A stretch of DNA of 64,000 nucleotides from JACKOB01 sp024234575 (GTDB taxonomy: Bacteria; Pseudomonadota; Gammaproteobacteria; Pseudomonadales; Oleiphilaceae): the NCBI GenBank assembly GCA_051208035.1, contig JBPJFZ010000006.1:1-64000 (forward strand), written 5' to 3'. The position numbers and the translations under genes are program-made. The notes beneath the pieces are model-generated. The model ran no database searches, was not told the origin of the DNA, and saw only the letters and a list, made by a program, of their open reading frames with translations. Below, piece by piece: positions 17,858-27,887 of this stretch; position 1 is the first letter of the stretch; each line of letters starts with the position of its first letter.

Positions 17858-19945
17858 ATGATAAAAAAAGTGTTGCAGTTAAACACACTGGGGTTACTTT
17901 TTGCGGGTTTAGTGGCGAGCAGTTTGCACGCTAAAATGCTGGATGTTAGTGATTTCACACCATTGACTCCCGAAAAGGAGCAAATGCGTGCCAACGCTTT
18001 AATTGCCTATCAGCTGCAACGCTATCACTACAATAACCTAACTGTGGATGCGCAAGTTTCGGAGAAGGTTTTTGACGAGTATTTAAAAACGCTAGACGGT
18101 CAAAAGCTTTATTTCCTCGCCGCTGATATCGAAGAGTTTAATCAATACCGAAACCGCTTAGACGGTGCTTTAAAGACCGGCCAGCTCGACCCTGCATTTA
18201 GAATCTACAACCGTTATCAAAGAAGAGTCATTGAACGCCTGCAATTTTCTTTGTCTTTAATGGACAGAGGTATCGACAAGTTTGATTTCAATAAAGCAGA
18301 GTCAATCGAAATAGAACGTAAAGACGTGCAATGGAGCATAACCGAGGCAGAGCTTAATGATCTTTGGCGAAAGCGGATTAAAAGCGCCATATTAAGCTTG
18401 AAACTGGCGGGGAAAGAGCCCGAAGAAATTGCCAAAACGTTAAAAAAACGCTATCAAAGCCAGCTAAATCGGGTGCTACAAGCCAAAAGTGAAGATGCGT
18501 TTCAGCTATACATGAATGCGTTTACTGGTGTTTATGACCCGCACACTAATTACTTTTCTCCCCAAACCTCCGAGAATTTCAACATCAACATGAGCCTTTC
18601 ACTGGAAGGCATTGGCGCGGTGCTGCAAACCGAAAATGAACACACCAAGATATTACGCCTGGTGCCTGCAGGCCCCGCCGATAAGCAAGGCGAGCTGCAC
18701 CCGGCAGATAAAATTGTGGGCGTCGGGCAAGATAAAGAGGGCGAGATTGAAGATGTTATTGGCTGGCGTCTTGATGAAGTTGTCAACCTGATACGCGGCC
18801 CAAAAGGAACCAGCGTAAGGTTAGAAGTGATGCCTGCAGATAGTCAGGATGCGTCTCAGACCAAAATCATCACCATTGTGCGTGATACCGTCAAGCTGGA
18901 AGAACAAGCTGCACAGAGTAAAATTCTTGAGATAGAACGGGCTGGAAAAACCTATAAACTTGGGGTTATCGATATCCCCACGTTTTATGCAGACTTTCAG
19001 GCCATACAGAATGGTGACCCGGATGCTCGACGAACCACAACAGACGTACAGAACCTCTTGGATGAGCTAGTCAAAGAAGGCATCGACGGACTCATCGTTG
19101 ATTTACGTAACAATGGCGGGGGCTCTCTAGGCGAAGCAAATGCACTGACGGGGTTGTTTATTGATGAAGGCCCAACGGTTCAGATCAGATACGCCCGCGG
19201 CGGCGTTGAGGTTATGAAAGACCCGAATAAGGGCATCGCTTACGATGGCCCTATGGCGGTTTTGGTTAACCGGCTAAGTGCCTCGGCCTCTGAAATATTT
19301 GCCGGAGCTATTCAGGATTATGGCCGCGGTATAATCGTTGGTGAACAAACCTTTGGCAAAGGCACAGTGCAGCAAATACGCCCCTTGCAACACGGCCAGC
19401 TTAAATTGACCCAAGCCAAATTCTATCGTGTATCCGGTGCCAGCACGCAGCACAAAGGTGTTGAACCTGATATTAGCCTGCCGTCACTTATCGATAAGAA
19501 AGAGATTGGTGAAGACTCTTTACCAGCAGCGCTGCCATGGGATCAGATAGTGGCAGCAAACTATGCTAAGAATCCTGGTATTGAGCCTTCTTTGCCAAGC
19601 CTGCAATCAGCCCATGACGAGCGCATGAAAGCATCACCTGATTACCAGCTTCTGCTCGAAGAAATTCAGTTTATCAATAAGCAACGCCAGCAAACCGAAC
19701 TGTCCCTTCAGGAAGAAGCCCGAAAGGCGGAAAAATTAGAGCGCGACAAGCAACAGCTTGATCTGGTGAATCGCAAAAGAACGCTAGAAGGCGAAAAGCC
19801 TTTGGCTAAGCTGGTAGAAGAGAGTGAAGACAAGCCAGAACCAGAGGCTAAAACTGACAAAAAGCTGGATTTTGTTGTAAAGGAAACAGGAGAAGTGATT
19901 CTCGACTATATTGAATTTAATAAACAGGTTGTGGCTAACCAATAA
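17858..19945 (+). CDS. prc: Carboxy-terminal processing (tail-specific) protease
   Basis: Periplasmic serine protease that trims C-termini and degrades tagged or outer-envelope proteins. It has a signal peptide in the first 25 residues (LNTLGLLFAGLVASSLHA). A PDZ domain lies around residues 245-330 (GIGAVLQTENEHTKILRLVPAGPA). The S41 catalytic core has the Ser/Lys dyad at about Ser476 in SASASEIFAG and Lys501 in FGKGTVQQ, a spacing of 25 residues as in E. coli Prc. The C-terminal DUF3340 helical region completes the 695-aa length typical of the long form. Followed by a terminator at 19979. Confidence 0.96.
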   Translation: MIKKVLQLNTLGLLFAGLVASSLHAKMLDVSDFTPLTPEKEQMRANALIAYQLQRYHYNNLTVDAQVSEKVFDEYLKTLDGQKLYFLAADIEEFNQYRNRLDGALKTGQLDPAFRIYNRYQRRVIERLQFSLSLMDRGIDKFDFNKAESIEIERKDVQWSITEAELNDLWRKRIKSAILSLKLAGKEPEEIAKTLKKRYQSQLNRVLQAKSEDAFQLYMNAFTGVYDPHTNYFSPQTSENFNINMSLSLEGIGAVLQTENEHTKILRLVPAGPADKQGELHPADKIVGVGQDKEGEIEDVIGWRLDEVVNLIRGPKGTSVRLEVMPADSQDASQTKIITIVRDTVKLEEQAAQSKILEIERAGKTYKLGVIDIPTFYADFQAIQNGDPDARRTTTDVQNLLDELVKEGIDGLIVDLRNNGGGSLGEANALTGLFIDEGPTVQIRYARGGVEVMKDPNKGIAYDGPMAVLVNRLSASASEIFAGAIQDYGRGIIVGEQTFGKGTVQQIRPLQHGQLKLTQAKFYRVSGASTQHKGVEPDISLPSLIDKKEIGEDSLPAALPWDQIVAANYAKNPGIEPSLPSLQSAHDERMKASPDYQLLLEEIQFINKQRQQTELSLQEEARKAEKLERDKQQLDLVNRKRTLEGEKPLAKLVEESEDKPEPEAKTDKKLDFVVKETGEVILDYIEFNKQVVANQ

Positions 19946-19978
19946 ACCGCGTTAAAGAATTATTTATCGACGTTTCAC

Positions 19979-19999
19979 AGGCCCCTCTTGATGGGGCCT
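19979..19999 (+). terminator. Terminator of prc
   Basis: Stem AGGCCCC (19979-19985) / GGGGCCT (19993-19999) with a 7-base loop and TTTCTTT directly after. It sits 33 bases after the prc stop and before the next gene. Confidence 0.9.
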
Positions 20000-20079
20000 T
20001 TTCTTTGGAATTTACTGGGTTCAACCTTGCTTTAAATAAGCCTGAAAAACAATTCAGTCATCATAGCTGGAGCGACAAG

Positions 20080-20877
20080 ATGAACAATGACGATACTGAG
20101 ACTAATAAAGACGCCAAGGAAGAAAGTATGAGCTCACGTGCAGACCAATATCGTTCAGCGATTTCATCTCAGGGAACGCCCTTTGAAAAAGAGGCCGCCA
20201 GAGAAAAAACTAAAGATACCGAAAATATTAAAGAAGACCCCGACGAACTGTCTTTGATTGGTAAGTTATCAGACTTGACCTCATCTGCATTCAAATTTGC
20301 AAAGAAAACAACGGGGAACTCACTCAAGGTTGGTAAGGCGCTGATTAAATCTCAGGATCAGTTGAAATTGATGGTCTCTGCGGGTGAGTCACTACGGGAT
20401 GTCCGGGAAGTCGCAGGGCTGACCATTACTGAGCTGAACGATGCCTTAAAGCTGAAAGACAGAACACTGTTAGAGGCGGTTGAAAATGGGACGGCCACGC
20501 TTTCGTTTGAATTAATTTTAAGGCTTGCCGCCCTGCTCGCGCGAAATGATCCTATTCCCTTTATTCTCAAATACACACGTACCTATAACCCGGAAATATG
20601 GAAGGTATTGCACGATTGGGGACTGGGGAGAATTCCACTACACTTCGAGCGCGAGAGAAAATTCATTAACATCTACCGTGCCCATGATGAAGCACGAAAA
20701 CTCTCGGATGAAGGGTTTGATAAGGTGCTTGAATTTACCCGGAAAGCATTTGAGCTGTCTTTGCACTTTATCGCCGAACAAGAGCGGGTCGAAGTAGATG
20801 AGAACTTGGCTGAAGATGAAAAAATTGCCAAAGAGCTGAGAGAGCAGGCAGAAAAAACCAGACCTAAGAAGTCATGA
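20080..20877 (+). CDS. Helix-turn-helix domain protein, XRE-like
   Basis: About 265 aa. An XRE-type helix-turn-helix is visible near residues 100-150 (GESLRDVREVAGLTITELNDALKLKDRTLLEAVENG). The C-terminal half is helical and charged (HDEARKLSDEGFDKVLEFTRKAFELSLHF), and the N-terminus is hydrophilic and probably disordered. No membrane segment is seen. The frame is open from a TTG at 20005, but that would begin inside the prc terminator; the ATG at 20080 has GGAG nine bases upstream and is preferred. Regulatory target unknown; a DNA-binding role is inferred from the fold only. Confidence 0.75.
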   Translation: MNNDDTETNKDAKEESMSSRADQYRSAISSQGTPFEKEAAREKTKDTENIKEDPDELSLIGKLSDLTSSAFKFAKKTTGNSLKVGKALIKSQDQLKLMVSAGESLRDVREVAGLTITELNDALKLKDRTLLEAVENGTATLSFELILRLAALLARNDPIPFILKYTRTYNPEIWKVLHDWGLGRIPLHFERERKFINIYRAHDEARKLSDEGFDKVLEFTRKAFELSLHFIAEQERVEVDENLAEDEKIAKELREQAEKTRPKKS

Positions 20878-20983
20878 TTCAAAATAGACAATGGCAATGT
20901 AATGCGAAGCTTATTCTTCGTACTGAGTCAGGCAGAATTCCTGACCCAGCATCGGTTGCCCTACCTGGCAGCACACCTCGGTG

Positions 20984-22069
20984 TTAACACAATGCCGCCA
21001 GTGACTCACTAAAAGGTGCGCTAACCACGCCCTTTTCCGTTACGATCAGGTCGATCAAGCTGGCAGGTGTGACGTCGAAGACCGGGTTAAAGGTGTTTAC
21101 GCCATCTGGCGCAATCATTTTACCTTGTATATGAGTCACTTCTTGCGCAGTTCTTTCTTCGATAGGAATGTCACCGCCAGAACTCATATTCAGATCTAAC
21201 GTTGAAGTTGGCGCCACAACCATAAACTTCACACCATGATGTTTACATAATACCGCCAAACTGTAGGTGCCAATTTTATTTGCTACATCGCCATTGGCTG
21301 TTATGCGATCAGCCCCCACAATGACCCAATCTACTTCCCCGGACTTCATCAAATGGGCAGCGGCAGAGTCCGCATTTAACGTAACCGGGATATTGTCCTG
21401 ACAAAGCTCCCAGGCAGTAAGCCGCGCCCCTTGCAACCAGGGTCTTGTCTCATCAGCGTAGACTTTCTCCAGACGATTCATTTTCCATAGAGAGCGGATC
21501 ACACCCAAAGCTGTCCCATATCCACCCGTGGCCAACGACCCAGTATTGCAATGTGTTAGCACACGCACTTTGCCACCAACTCTGGACGCATCAGACTGTT
21601 CTAGTATGGCTACTGCTCCGGCATCCCCCATACCCATGTTGGCAGCTATGTCGTCTTGATGTATTTGCTTTGCCGCCGCTAACAACTGACCAATTGGACT
21701 GCCGCTTTTATGGGCGGCGACTACCGCTTTCATTTTGTCCAACGCCCAGAATAAATTCACAGCAGTCGGCCGGGATCGTGCCAATGTGTCAAACACATCG
21801 GCCATAGAAGCTTTCCAGCGCATCTCATCTTCGTTGTATTTTTCTACCGCACCTAATACCACCGCATAAGCAGCTGTAATGCCAATGGCAGGTGCACCTC
21901 GCACGACCATATCAGTGATGGCTGCAGCAGTGGCCTGGTAATCTCCAAGATCGAGATAGACTTCGGATACGGGTAACAACCGTTGATCCAACAGCCGTAA
22001 CTTTCCTTCTGCTAACCACTCAATCGCCTGGACACTCGAGTTTTTAATTTCTACCTGCTTTTTATTCAT
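20984..22069 (-). CDS. mtnA: S-methyl-5-thioribose-1-phosphate isomerase
   Basis: Methionine salvage enzyme converting methylthioribose-1-phosphate to methylthioribulose-1-phosphate; member of the eIF2B-alpha-like fold. The active-site cysteine lies in THCNTGSLATGGYGTALG and the aspartate in VGADRITANGDVANKIGT; the N-terminal VRGAPAIGITAAYAV is also diagnostic. The frame extends to 22231, but the ATG at 22069 has GAGGTG seven bases upstream, giving a family-typical 361 aa. It is divergent from mtaD, which makes or handles an upstream intermediate of the same pathway. Confidence 0.94.
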   Translation of the reverse strand: MNKKQVEIKNSSVQAIEWLAEGKLRLLDQRLLPVSEVYLDLGDYQATAAAITDMVVRGAPAIGITAAYAVVLGAVEKYNEDEMRWKASMADVFDTLARSRPTAVNLFWALDKMKAVVAAHKSGSPIGQLLAAAKQIHQDDIAANMGMGDAGAVAILEQSDASRVGGKVRVLTHCNTGSLATGGYGTALGVIRSLWKMNRLEKVYADETRPWLQGARLTAWELCQDNIPVTLNADSAAAHLMKSGEVDWVIVGADRITANGDVANKIGTYSLAVLCKHHGVKFMVVAPTSTLDLNMSSGGDIPIEERTAQEVTHIQGKMIAPDGVNTFNPVFDVTPASLIDLIVTEKGVVSAPFSESLAALC

Positions 22070-22350
22070 TGAAAACACCTCGATTAGATTCATTAAACCA
22101 GGCCAACGAAAGCAACTGATAACCACCTGACCGCTGCAACCTTGACTGAAATTTTCGGCGACATTGTAACGAAATAAAGCCTGACAAACAGGCTTGATGT
22201 AGTAAATTCTGTTGAAGCAATAAAATCCCATTTAACCGGTTAATTACTCTGTTTAAAACCACTATACTTGCCACTAACTTTAATACTTGCATCACAGCAG
22301 CCTAAAAAAAATAACATGTACATTAAAACAAACCTCGTAAGGATACATTG

Positions 22351-23676
22351 ATGACTCACATAGCGGTCGATACCCTGATTTTCGCTAAATGGATAATCCC
22401 CGTTGTGCCGGAAGGTGTCGTCCTGAGGGAACATGCCGTAGCGGTTACGGGAAGTAAAATTACAGACATCCTGCCTGCTGCAGATGCCGCCAATAAGTAC
22501 CAGGGCAAAAATACCTTTCATTTAAATGATCATGTTCTGATGCCCGGTTTGATCAATGCCCATGGCCACGCCGCGATGAATCTGTTTAAAGGTCTAGCCG
22601 ATGATTTACCTCTCATGGTGTGGCTGGGTGAGCACATATGGCCCGCCGAATCTAAGTGGGTCAGTGAAAAGTTTGTCGCGGATGGTACTCTTCTGGCAAT
22701 TACTGAAATGCTGCGCACCGGCACGACATTTTTTAGCGACATGTATTTCTACCCAAATATCGCCGCAGAAGTTGCTTCGCAACACAAGATACGAACACAG
22801 GTTTGTTTCCCGGTACTGGACTTCCCTACCAACTGGGCCAGTGATGCTGACAGTTACATCCACAAAGGAATCGAATTATTCGATAAGTATCGCAATAGCG
22901 ACTTCGTGCATACCGCATTTGGCCCACATGCACCTTACACGGTGTCAGATGAACCGCTGAAAAAGATAGTGACTTTATCTGAGCAACTCAATGCCAACAT
23001 ACAAATCCATTTGCATGAAACGGCGTTTGAAGTCGAGGATGCCGTCGCGAAAACCGGGGTAAGACCAATACAGCGGCTGTATGATCTCGGCCTGATGTCT
23101 CCCGCCCTGCAATGTGTGCATATGACCCAGATCTCCAATGACGACCTTAAGCTGGTTACAGAGAGCGGTGCCCATGTTATTCATTGCCCGGAATCCAATC
23201 TAAAGCTGGCCAGTGGATACTGCCCCGTACAAAAGCTTACCAATGCCGGTGTAAACGTTGCCATCGGTACAGATGGCGCAGCGAGTAATAACAATCTGGA
23301 TATGCTGGCCGAAATAAAAACCACGGCTTTGATTGGTAAGGCTGTTGCCAATGACGCATCAGCAGTATCCGCTGCAGCAGCGCTGTCTATGGCGACAATT
23401 AACGGCGCGACGGCTATGGGATTGGCTGAGAAAACCGGCTCATTAATCTGTGGTAAGTGGGCCGATATGATAGCCATTGACTTCAGCCCCGTTTATCATC
23501 AACCGGTTTACGACCCCATTTCTCACGTTGTTTACTCAGCCAGCGGCGCTGACGTATCTCATAACTGGATTGGTGGTCAACTGCATTTAAAAGAGAAAGA
23601 ACTCACTAAAATCGATATTGTTCACCTGAAAGCTCGTGTGAATGAGTGGGTTGAAAAAATTGGCAATAAGCAGTAA
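22351..23676 (+). CDS. mtaD: 5-methylthioadenosine/S-adenosylhomocysteine deaminase (TRZ/ATZ family)
   Basis: Amidohydrolase-superfamily deaminase of 441 aa. Metal-binding motifs are HGHAAMN (about residue 70), HLHETAFE (about 220) and the aspartate in GTDGAASNNN (about 308). In Pseudomonas the orthologue in this position deaminates methylthioadenosine to methylthioinosine, feeding the salvage pathway that includes mtnA next door. The ATG at 22351 has AAGGA at good distance; a TTG directly before it is not needed. It starts a five-gene plus-strand run (mtaD-ubiG-mupP-SDR-methyltransferase). Confidence 0.9.
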   Translation: MTHIAVDTLIFAKWIIPVVPEGVVLREHAVAVTGSKITDILPAADAANKYQGKNTFHLNDHVLMPGLINAHGHAAMNLFKGLADDLPLMVWLGEHIWPAESKWVSEKFVADGTLLAITEMLRTGTTFFSDMYFYPNIAAEVASQHKIRTQVCFPVLDFPTNWASDADSYIHKGIELFDKYRNSDFVHTAFGPHAPYTVSDEPLKKIVTLSEQLNANIQIHLHETAFEVEDAVAKTGVRPIQRLYDLGLMSPALQCVHMTQISNDDLKLVTESGAHVIHCPESNLKLASGYCPVQKLTNAGVNVAIGTDGAASNNNLDMLAEIKTTALIGKAVANDASAVSAAAALSMATINGATAMGLAEKTGSLICGKWADMIAIDFSPVYHQPVYDPISHVVYSASGADVSHNWIGGQLHLKEKELTKIDIVHLKARVNEWVEKIGNKQ

Positions 23677-23708
23677 TTCAATTGCATGTTAACGCGCAGG
23701 AATAGCGA

Positions 23709-24446
23709 ATGATTGAGCAAAAAACACAGGCAACACAAACAACAGGCGGTTTAAACGTAGACGCGCATGAAATCGCCAAATTCGAGCAGCTGGCCAGTCG
23801 CTGGTGGGACAAGCAAAGCGAGTTTAAGCCGCTGCACGATATCAACCCGCTGCGCCTTAACTATATTGATGAACGGGCGCATTTACCGGGGAAAAAAGTG
23901 CTGGATGTGGGCTGCGGTGGTGGCATTCTGTCGGAGAGCTTATGTCAACGAGGTGCGCATGTCACAGGCATTGATATGGGCGAAGCCCCTCTCACTGTTG
24001 CCAAACTGCACGGCCTTGAGAGTGGCATCAAAGTTGACTATCGCCAAATTACCGTCGAAGCATTAGCTGAGGCAGAGCCAGAAAGTTTTGACGTGGTCAC
24101 CTGCTTGGAAATGCTAGAACACGTGCCTTCTCACAGCTCCGTGGTGGCAGCCTGTGCGAAGCTTCTGAAGCCAGGCGGGCACTTGTTTTTGTCGACAATC
24201 AATCGTAACCCAAAATCATTTTTGTTCGCCATCGTTGGGGCAGAATATCTGCTTAAACTGCTACCTAAAGGCACTCATGACTTTAAAAAATTTATTCGCC
24301 CATCTGAGCTTGGAAAATCTGTCCGAAATGCAGGCCTCGAGATGCAGGATATTACCGGCATGACATATAACCCGGTTACCGGCGTCTATTCGCTGGGTAA
24401 GGATGTGGATGTTAACTATATGATGCACGTCATCAAACCAGACTGA
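23709..24446 (+). CDS. ubiG: Ubiquinone biosynthesis O-methyltransferase
   Basis: SAM-dependent methyltransferase carrying out both O-methylations of ubiquinone synthesis. The SAM-binding motif I is VLDVGCGGGILSESL (about residue 62), with LEMLEHVPSH further on and FLSTINRNPKSFLFAIVGAEY-type C-terminal part characteristic of UbiG. 245 aa, normal length. It lies 32 bp after mtaD and 15 bp before mupP, in the conserved Pseudomonas order. Confidence 0.96.
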   Translation: MIEQKTQATQTTGGLNVDAHEIAKFEQLASRWWDKQSEFKPLHDINPLRLNYIDERAHLPGKKVLDVGCGGGILSESLCQRGAHVTGIDMGEAPLTVAKLHGLESGIKVDYRQITVEALAEAEPESFDVVTCLEMLEHVPSHSSVVAACAKLLKPGGHLFLSTINRNPKSFLFAIVGAEYLLKLLPKGTHDFKKFIRPSELGKSVRNAGLEMQDITGMTYNPVTGVYSLGKDVDVNYMMHVIKPD

Positions 24447-24461
24447 AGGTTACGATGACTT

Positions 24462-25142
24462 ATGAAAACGAAAAACGCGGTCCTCTTTGATCTCGACGGT
24501 ACCCTCGTGGACACGGCACCCGATTTTATCATTGCCGTTAATAAACAGAGGGAGATTCACGGTCTTCCTCCACTACATGAAATGTTGATTAGAAACACCG
24601 TCTCGGAAGGTGCCAGAGCTCTCGTATCGTTATCGTTCTCAGGCAAGGAGGATGAGGAAGAGTTCCTGGCGAAGCATCGCGAACTACTGGCGTTATACAT
24701 GACGCATATAGCGGACAATAGCCGTTTATTTCCTGAGATGGATAAGTTGCTAGATTGGTTAGAGCAGAACCAGATACCCTGGGGAATTGTTACCAACAAA
24801 CCAAGACGCTTCTCGGAACCACTACTTGAAGGGTTAAATCTTACGACACGTTGTCAGGCACTAGTCTGCCCTGACGATGTGGTAAATAAAAAGCCTGACC
24901 CAGAGCCATTATTTTTAGCTTGCTCGATACTGCAGGTTTCACCCGAGAACACCATCTACGTAGGGGACCACGATCGTGATATTGAAGCCGGACGGCGAGC
25001 AGGAATGAAAACGATTGCCGCAAGCTATGGCTACATACCACACACAGAAAGTGTTAACGACTGGAATGCCGATTACAATACATCGGATTGCCGGGAGATA
25101 CTTCTGGCATTGCAACAATTATTTACTGACAAGAACCTTTGA
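24462..25142 (+). CDS. mupP: HAD phosphatase, N-acetylmuramic acid 6-phosphate phosphatase MupP (Gph-like)
   Basis: HAD superfamily hydrolase of 226 aa. Motif I is FDLDGTLVDTAPDF with the nucleophilic aspartate, motif II the threonine in IVTNKP, and motif IV GDHDRDIEAGRRAG. By sequence alone it is similar to phosphoglycolate phosphatase, but its position between ubiG and a YciK-type SDR matches MupP of Pseudomonas, which acts in cell-wall recycling that bypasses de novo MurNAc synthesis. The assignment to MupP is therefore mainly by context. Confidence 0.82.
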   Translation: MKTKNAVLFDLDGTLVDTAPDFIIAVNKQREIHGLPPLHEMLIRNTVSEGARALVSLSFSGKEDEEEFLAKHRELLALYMTHIADNSRLFPEMDKLLDWLEQNQIPWGIVTNKPRRFSEPLLEGLNLTTRCQALVCPDDVVNKKPDPEPLFLACSILQVSPENTIYVGDHDRDIEAGRRAGMKTIAASYGYIPHTESVNDWNADYNTSDCREILLALQQLFTDKNL

Positions 25143-25233
25143 TTTCCGCTGTATAAAACAGTTGATCCACTAAAAATTAACCACCGACTTACTGATAGTC
25201 ATTAAGACAATTTTCACCATAACAGGATTAGCC

Positions 25234-25983
25234 ATGCACAATTATGAAGCTCCCGCAGATCTACTTAAAGACCGCGTCATCCTCGTGACTGGCGCTGGAG
25301 ACGGCATCGGGAAAGCGGCAGCAATTACTTATGCCAGATACGGGGCAACCGTTATTCTCTTGGGCAGAACACTGCAAAAGCTGGAAGAAGTTTATGATCA
25401 GATTGAGTCTGCAAACTACCCACAGCCTGCGATTATCCCACTTAATCTGGAAAGTGCTGTTGATAAGGAATATGAAGATGTCTCTGTGCAAATTGAAAGT
25501 GAATTTGGTCGGCTGGATGGATTACTGCACAACGCAGCACTGCTAGGCCCAAGAACGCCCATCGAACACTATGACGCAGAAAGTTGGAACAAAGTGATGA
25601 AGGTAAACCTTACCGCGCCATTTTTACTTACGAAGGCAATGATTCCTTTACTAAGAAATTCTCAGAATGCATCTATCATTTACACATCCTCAAGTGTCGG
25701 ACGAAAAGGCCGTGCATACTGGGGAGGCTACGCCATTTCTAAGTTCGGTGTTGAAGGTTTGATGCAGGTTGTTGCAGATGAACTGGATGATTCAGAAAAT
25801 GCAATTCGAGCCAACAGTATTAACCCGGGAGCAACGCGGACTAATATGCGAGCCCACGCTTACCCGGCAGAAAACCCCAACAACAACCCTGCTCCTGAAG
25901 AAATTATGCCGCTTTATCTGTACTTAATGGGCGCGGACAGTGTTGGTGTTTCCGGACAGGCATTTGACGCACAACCAAAATAG
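25234..25983 (+). CDS. YciK-family short-chain dehydrogenase/reductase
   Basis: Classical SDR of 249 aa. It has the cofactor motif VTGAGDGIGKAAA, the NNAG equivalent as HNAALLG, catalytic Ser in YTSSSVGRKG and the YxxxK pair in YAISKFG. YciK proteins are conserved but their substrate is unknown. It follows mupP by about 90 bp, as in Pseudomonas, and precedes a membrane methyltransferase gene by 12 bp. Confidence 0.9.
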   Translation: MHNYEAPADLLKDRVILVTGAGDGIGKAAAITYARYGATVILLGRTLQKLEEVYDQIESANYPQPAIIPLNLESAVDKEYEDVSVQIESEFGRLDGLLHNAALLGPRTPIEHYDAESWNKVMKVNLTAPFLLTKAMIPLLRNSQNASIIYTSSSVGRKGRAYWGGYAISKFGVEGLMQVVADELDDSENAIRANSINPGATRTNMRAHAYPAENPNNNPAPEEIMPLYLYLMGADSVGVSGQAFDAQPK

Positions 25984-25995
25984 GAAGAAAAAGCC

Positions 25996-26463
25996 ATGAG
26001 TCGCCTCGAATTAAAAGTTCCACCACTGCTTCAGCTGGCGGTTTGCGGAACAGGGATGGGACTCATGGCAGCCATTTCACCGCCAACTGCGGCAGACCCT
26101 CTGGCTATCTCACTTGCTTCTTTCTTTTCTTTAGTTGGCGCTTTTTTCTGTGGCGCCGGTGTTTGGCACTTCAGGAAGCAAAAAACAACCGTAGATCCAC
26201 GCTACCCTGAACGCAGCGCAGCCCTGGTCGTCAGCGGAATTTATCAGCATACGCGCAATCCGATGTATGTCGGATTCGTCTCTTTTTTAATAGCTGGGTG
26301 TGTGCTGGTTGGCCAGTGGCTGGCACTAACATGGGTCTTGGCATTTGTCTGGTACCTGACGAGGTATCAGATCATTCCTGAAGAGCGAGCTTTAAGAAAA
26401 AATTTTGGTGAAGAGTATGCGCAATACCAAAAAAGCGTACCGCGCTGGCTCTTGGGCTTGTAG
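25996..26463 (+). CDS. Isoprenylcysteine carboxylmethyltransferase-like membrane protein
   Basis: A 155-aa protein with about four membrane segments. The C-terminal part has the ICMT/PEMT-family SAM-binding pattern: GIYQHTRNPMYVGFVSFLIAG, then P.ERALRKNFGEEYAQYQKSVPRWL. Bacterial members methylate unknown substrates; no isoprenylated protein is expected in this organism. It ends the mtaD operon; a hairpin at 26487 separates it from convergent ccmI. Confidence 0.85.
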   Translation: MSRLELKVPPLLQLAVCGTGMGLMAAISPPTAADPLAISLASFFSLVGAFFCGAGVWHFRKQKTTVDPRYPERSAALVVSGIYQHTRNPMYVGFVSFLIAGCVLVGQWLALTWVLAFVWYLTRYQIIPEERALRKNFGEEYAQYQKSVPRWLLGL

Positions 26464-26486
26464 AAAAAAAACATTTATCTAAGCGC

Positions 26487-26514
26487 GGAGCAACCATCTA
26501 CAAATAGTTGCTCC
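26487..26514. terminator. Hairpin between convergent methyltransferase and ccmI genes
   Basis: Perfect 8-bp stem GGAGCAAC (26487-26494) / GTTGCTCC (26507-26514), 12-base loop. No T-run follows closely on either strand, so termination strength is uncertain, but the position between two gene ends suits a bidirectional terminator. Confidence 0.5.
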
Positions 26515-26528
26515 TGACAGCACTATCG

Positions 26529-27827
26529 TTATCGCACGACAGTCTCAATCAATACAAACAGCTCGCCGACCGCACTTTCTGTCTCGATCGGGCCAAGGCG
26601 ACCTTCAAGGTCTCCTGGGTTTGGTGCGGGTGCGCCTAGCTTGGAAACTCTCGCCAAAACCTCAACTTCAGGAAAACTGGAGAGCTTTGCCATTGGCCCC
26701 ATCGCCATTGAGTCGTCCAGTACCACAGTAAAAGGCAGATCCTGTACTTGCTTTCTGACAATAGCTAACGGCATTTTAGGCCCATTCATTGCCCTGGCGT
26801 AAACGAAAAGCGTGTCCTCGGGTGAAGCACTCTTTTTTAGCTCTGGCGATATATCGACATTAATTGTTAAACGCGGCCCAGAAGCAGCGGTTGGGTTGGG
26901 TTGAGAGCTAAGCACCTCATCAGGTACCGCCACACCGGTCTCATTCAAGTGAGCACGGGCTTTACCGATACCTTCTTCAATTGCCAGACGGCTGGGGTGT
27001 GCTGGTGCCACATCAAGAATCTTCTGCCAGGCTCTAATGGCATCAACATAACGCTGATCATCAAAGGCCTGCATCCCCAACAACCCCAGAGAATTTATCT
27101 CGTTGGGGTTAAGCGCTAAAGCCTTATTCATGACAGACGAAACTTCTTCGGACATTCCCTGATCCGCAAAATACAGCGCCTGCGCAACCATGCCATAAAC
27201 TGCAGAAGGATCTTCACCTTGTTTTTCGAGCAGCGCTGTCACTTTGTAAAACGCCGCGGCAGCCTCTTCAAACCGTTCCATATTCATGTATGAACGCCCG
27301 AGAAGAAACCAGCCATCAAGATTGTCGGGGCTTTCTGCCAAGCGCTGCTTAAGGGTTTCCAGTAACTGTTCTATGTCTGTCGATGGCATGCCTTCTGTCG
27401 CAGCAACCACACTTTCGTTGGTTCGCGAATCTTCCAGCGACACATAGGCACCCCACTTCCAATAAAGCCCCCAGGATGCCAAAGGTAAAATCAGCACCAT
27501 AACCAACGCAGCGGCAAGCGGAAGCCTTTGCAAGCTTACCTTCTGCGGCGTTTCCACACTTTCAAGCTTGTCGTCAGCATCAGCTAGAAGGCCGGTTTCT
27601 AACTCGGCCAGAAGCTCTTCATACTTGGACTCACTAATCACGCCATTGGCCTTTTCTTTCTGCAGCTCTTGTAGTCGATCTTTATACACTGCGATATTCA
27701 AGGCTTGCTGCGTTAGCGGCAATTGGCTATCAGACAAAGCAACTTCTCTATTCCTAAAAACAGGCCAAAGAATAAACACCATCGCCAGCACAAGTAATAC
27801 GGTAGAACCCAACCAAATATCTAACAT
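26529..27827 (-). CDS. ccmI: Cytochrome c biogenesis protein CcmI
   Basis: Inner-membrane, TPR-containing apocytochrome chaperone for System I cytochrome c maturation. Two membrane segments (residues 3-20 and about 97-115) bracket a cytoplasmic leucine-zipper-like region (LPLTQQALNIAVYKDRLQELQKEKANGVISESKYEEL). The periplasmic part has TPR repeats (NLDGWFLLGRSYMNMERFEEAAAAFYK and onward). It is a separate 432-aa gene, not fused to ccmH as in E. coli, which is the Pseudomonas arrangement. It is the last gene of the ccm operon. Confidence 0.92.
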   Translation of the reverse strand: MLDIWLGSTVLLVLAMVFILWPVFRNREVALSDSQLPLTQQALNIAVYKDRLQELQKEKANGVISESKYEELLAELETGLLADADDKLESVETPQKVSLQRLPLAAALVMVLILPLASWGLYWKWGAYVSLEDSRTNESVVAATEGMPSTDIEQLLETLKQRLAESPDNLDGWFLLGRSYMNMERFEEAAAAFYKVTALLEKQGEDPSAVYGMVAQALYFADQGMSEEVSSVMNKALALNPNEINSLGLLGMQAFDDQRYVDAIRAWQKILDVAPAHPSRLAIEEGIGKARAHLNETGVAVPDEVLSSQPNPTAASGPRLTINVDISPELKKSASPEDTLFVYARAMNGPKMPLAIVRKQVQDLPFTVVLDDSMAMGPMAKLSSFPEVEVLARVSKLGAPAPNPGDLEGRLGPIETESAVGELFVLIETVVR

Positions 27828-27887
27828 GAAAACTCTCGTTATTTACACACTGCCATTCACCAGCTCAAATAAGCTGGAGAGAACATT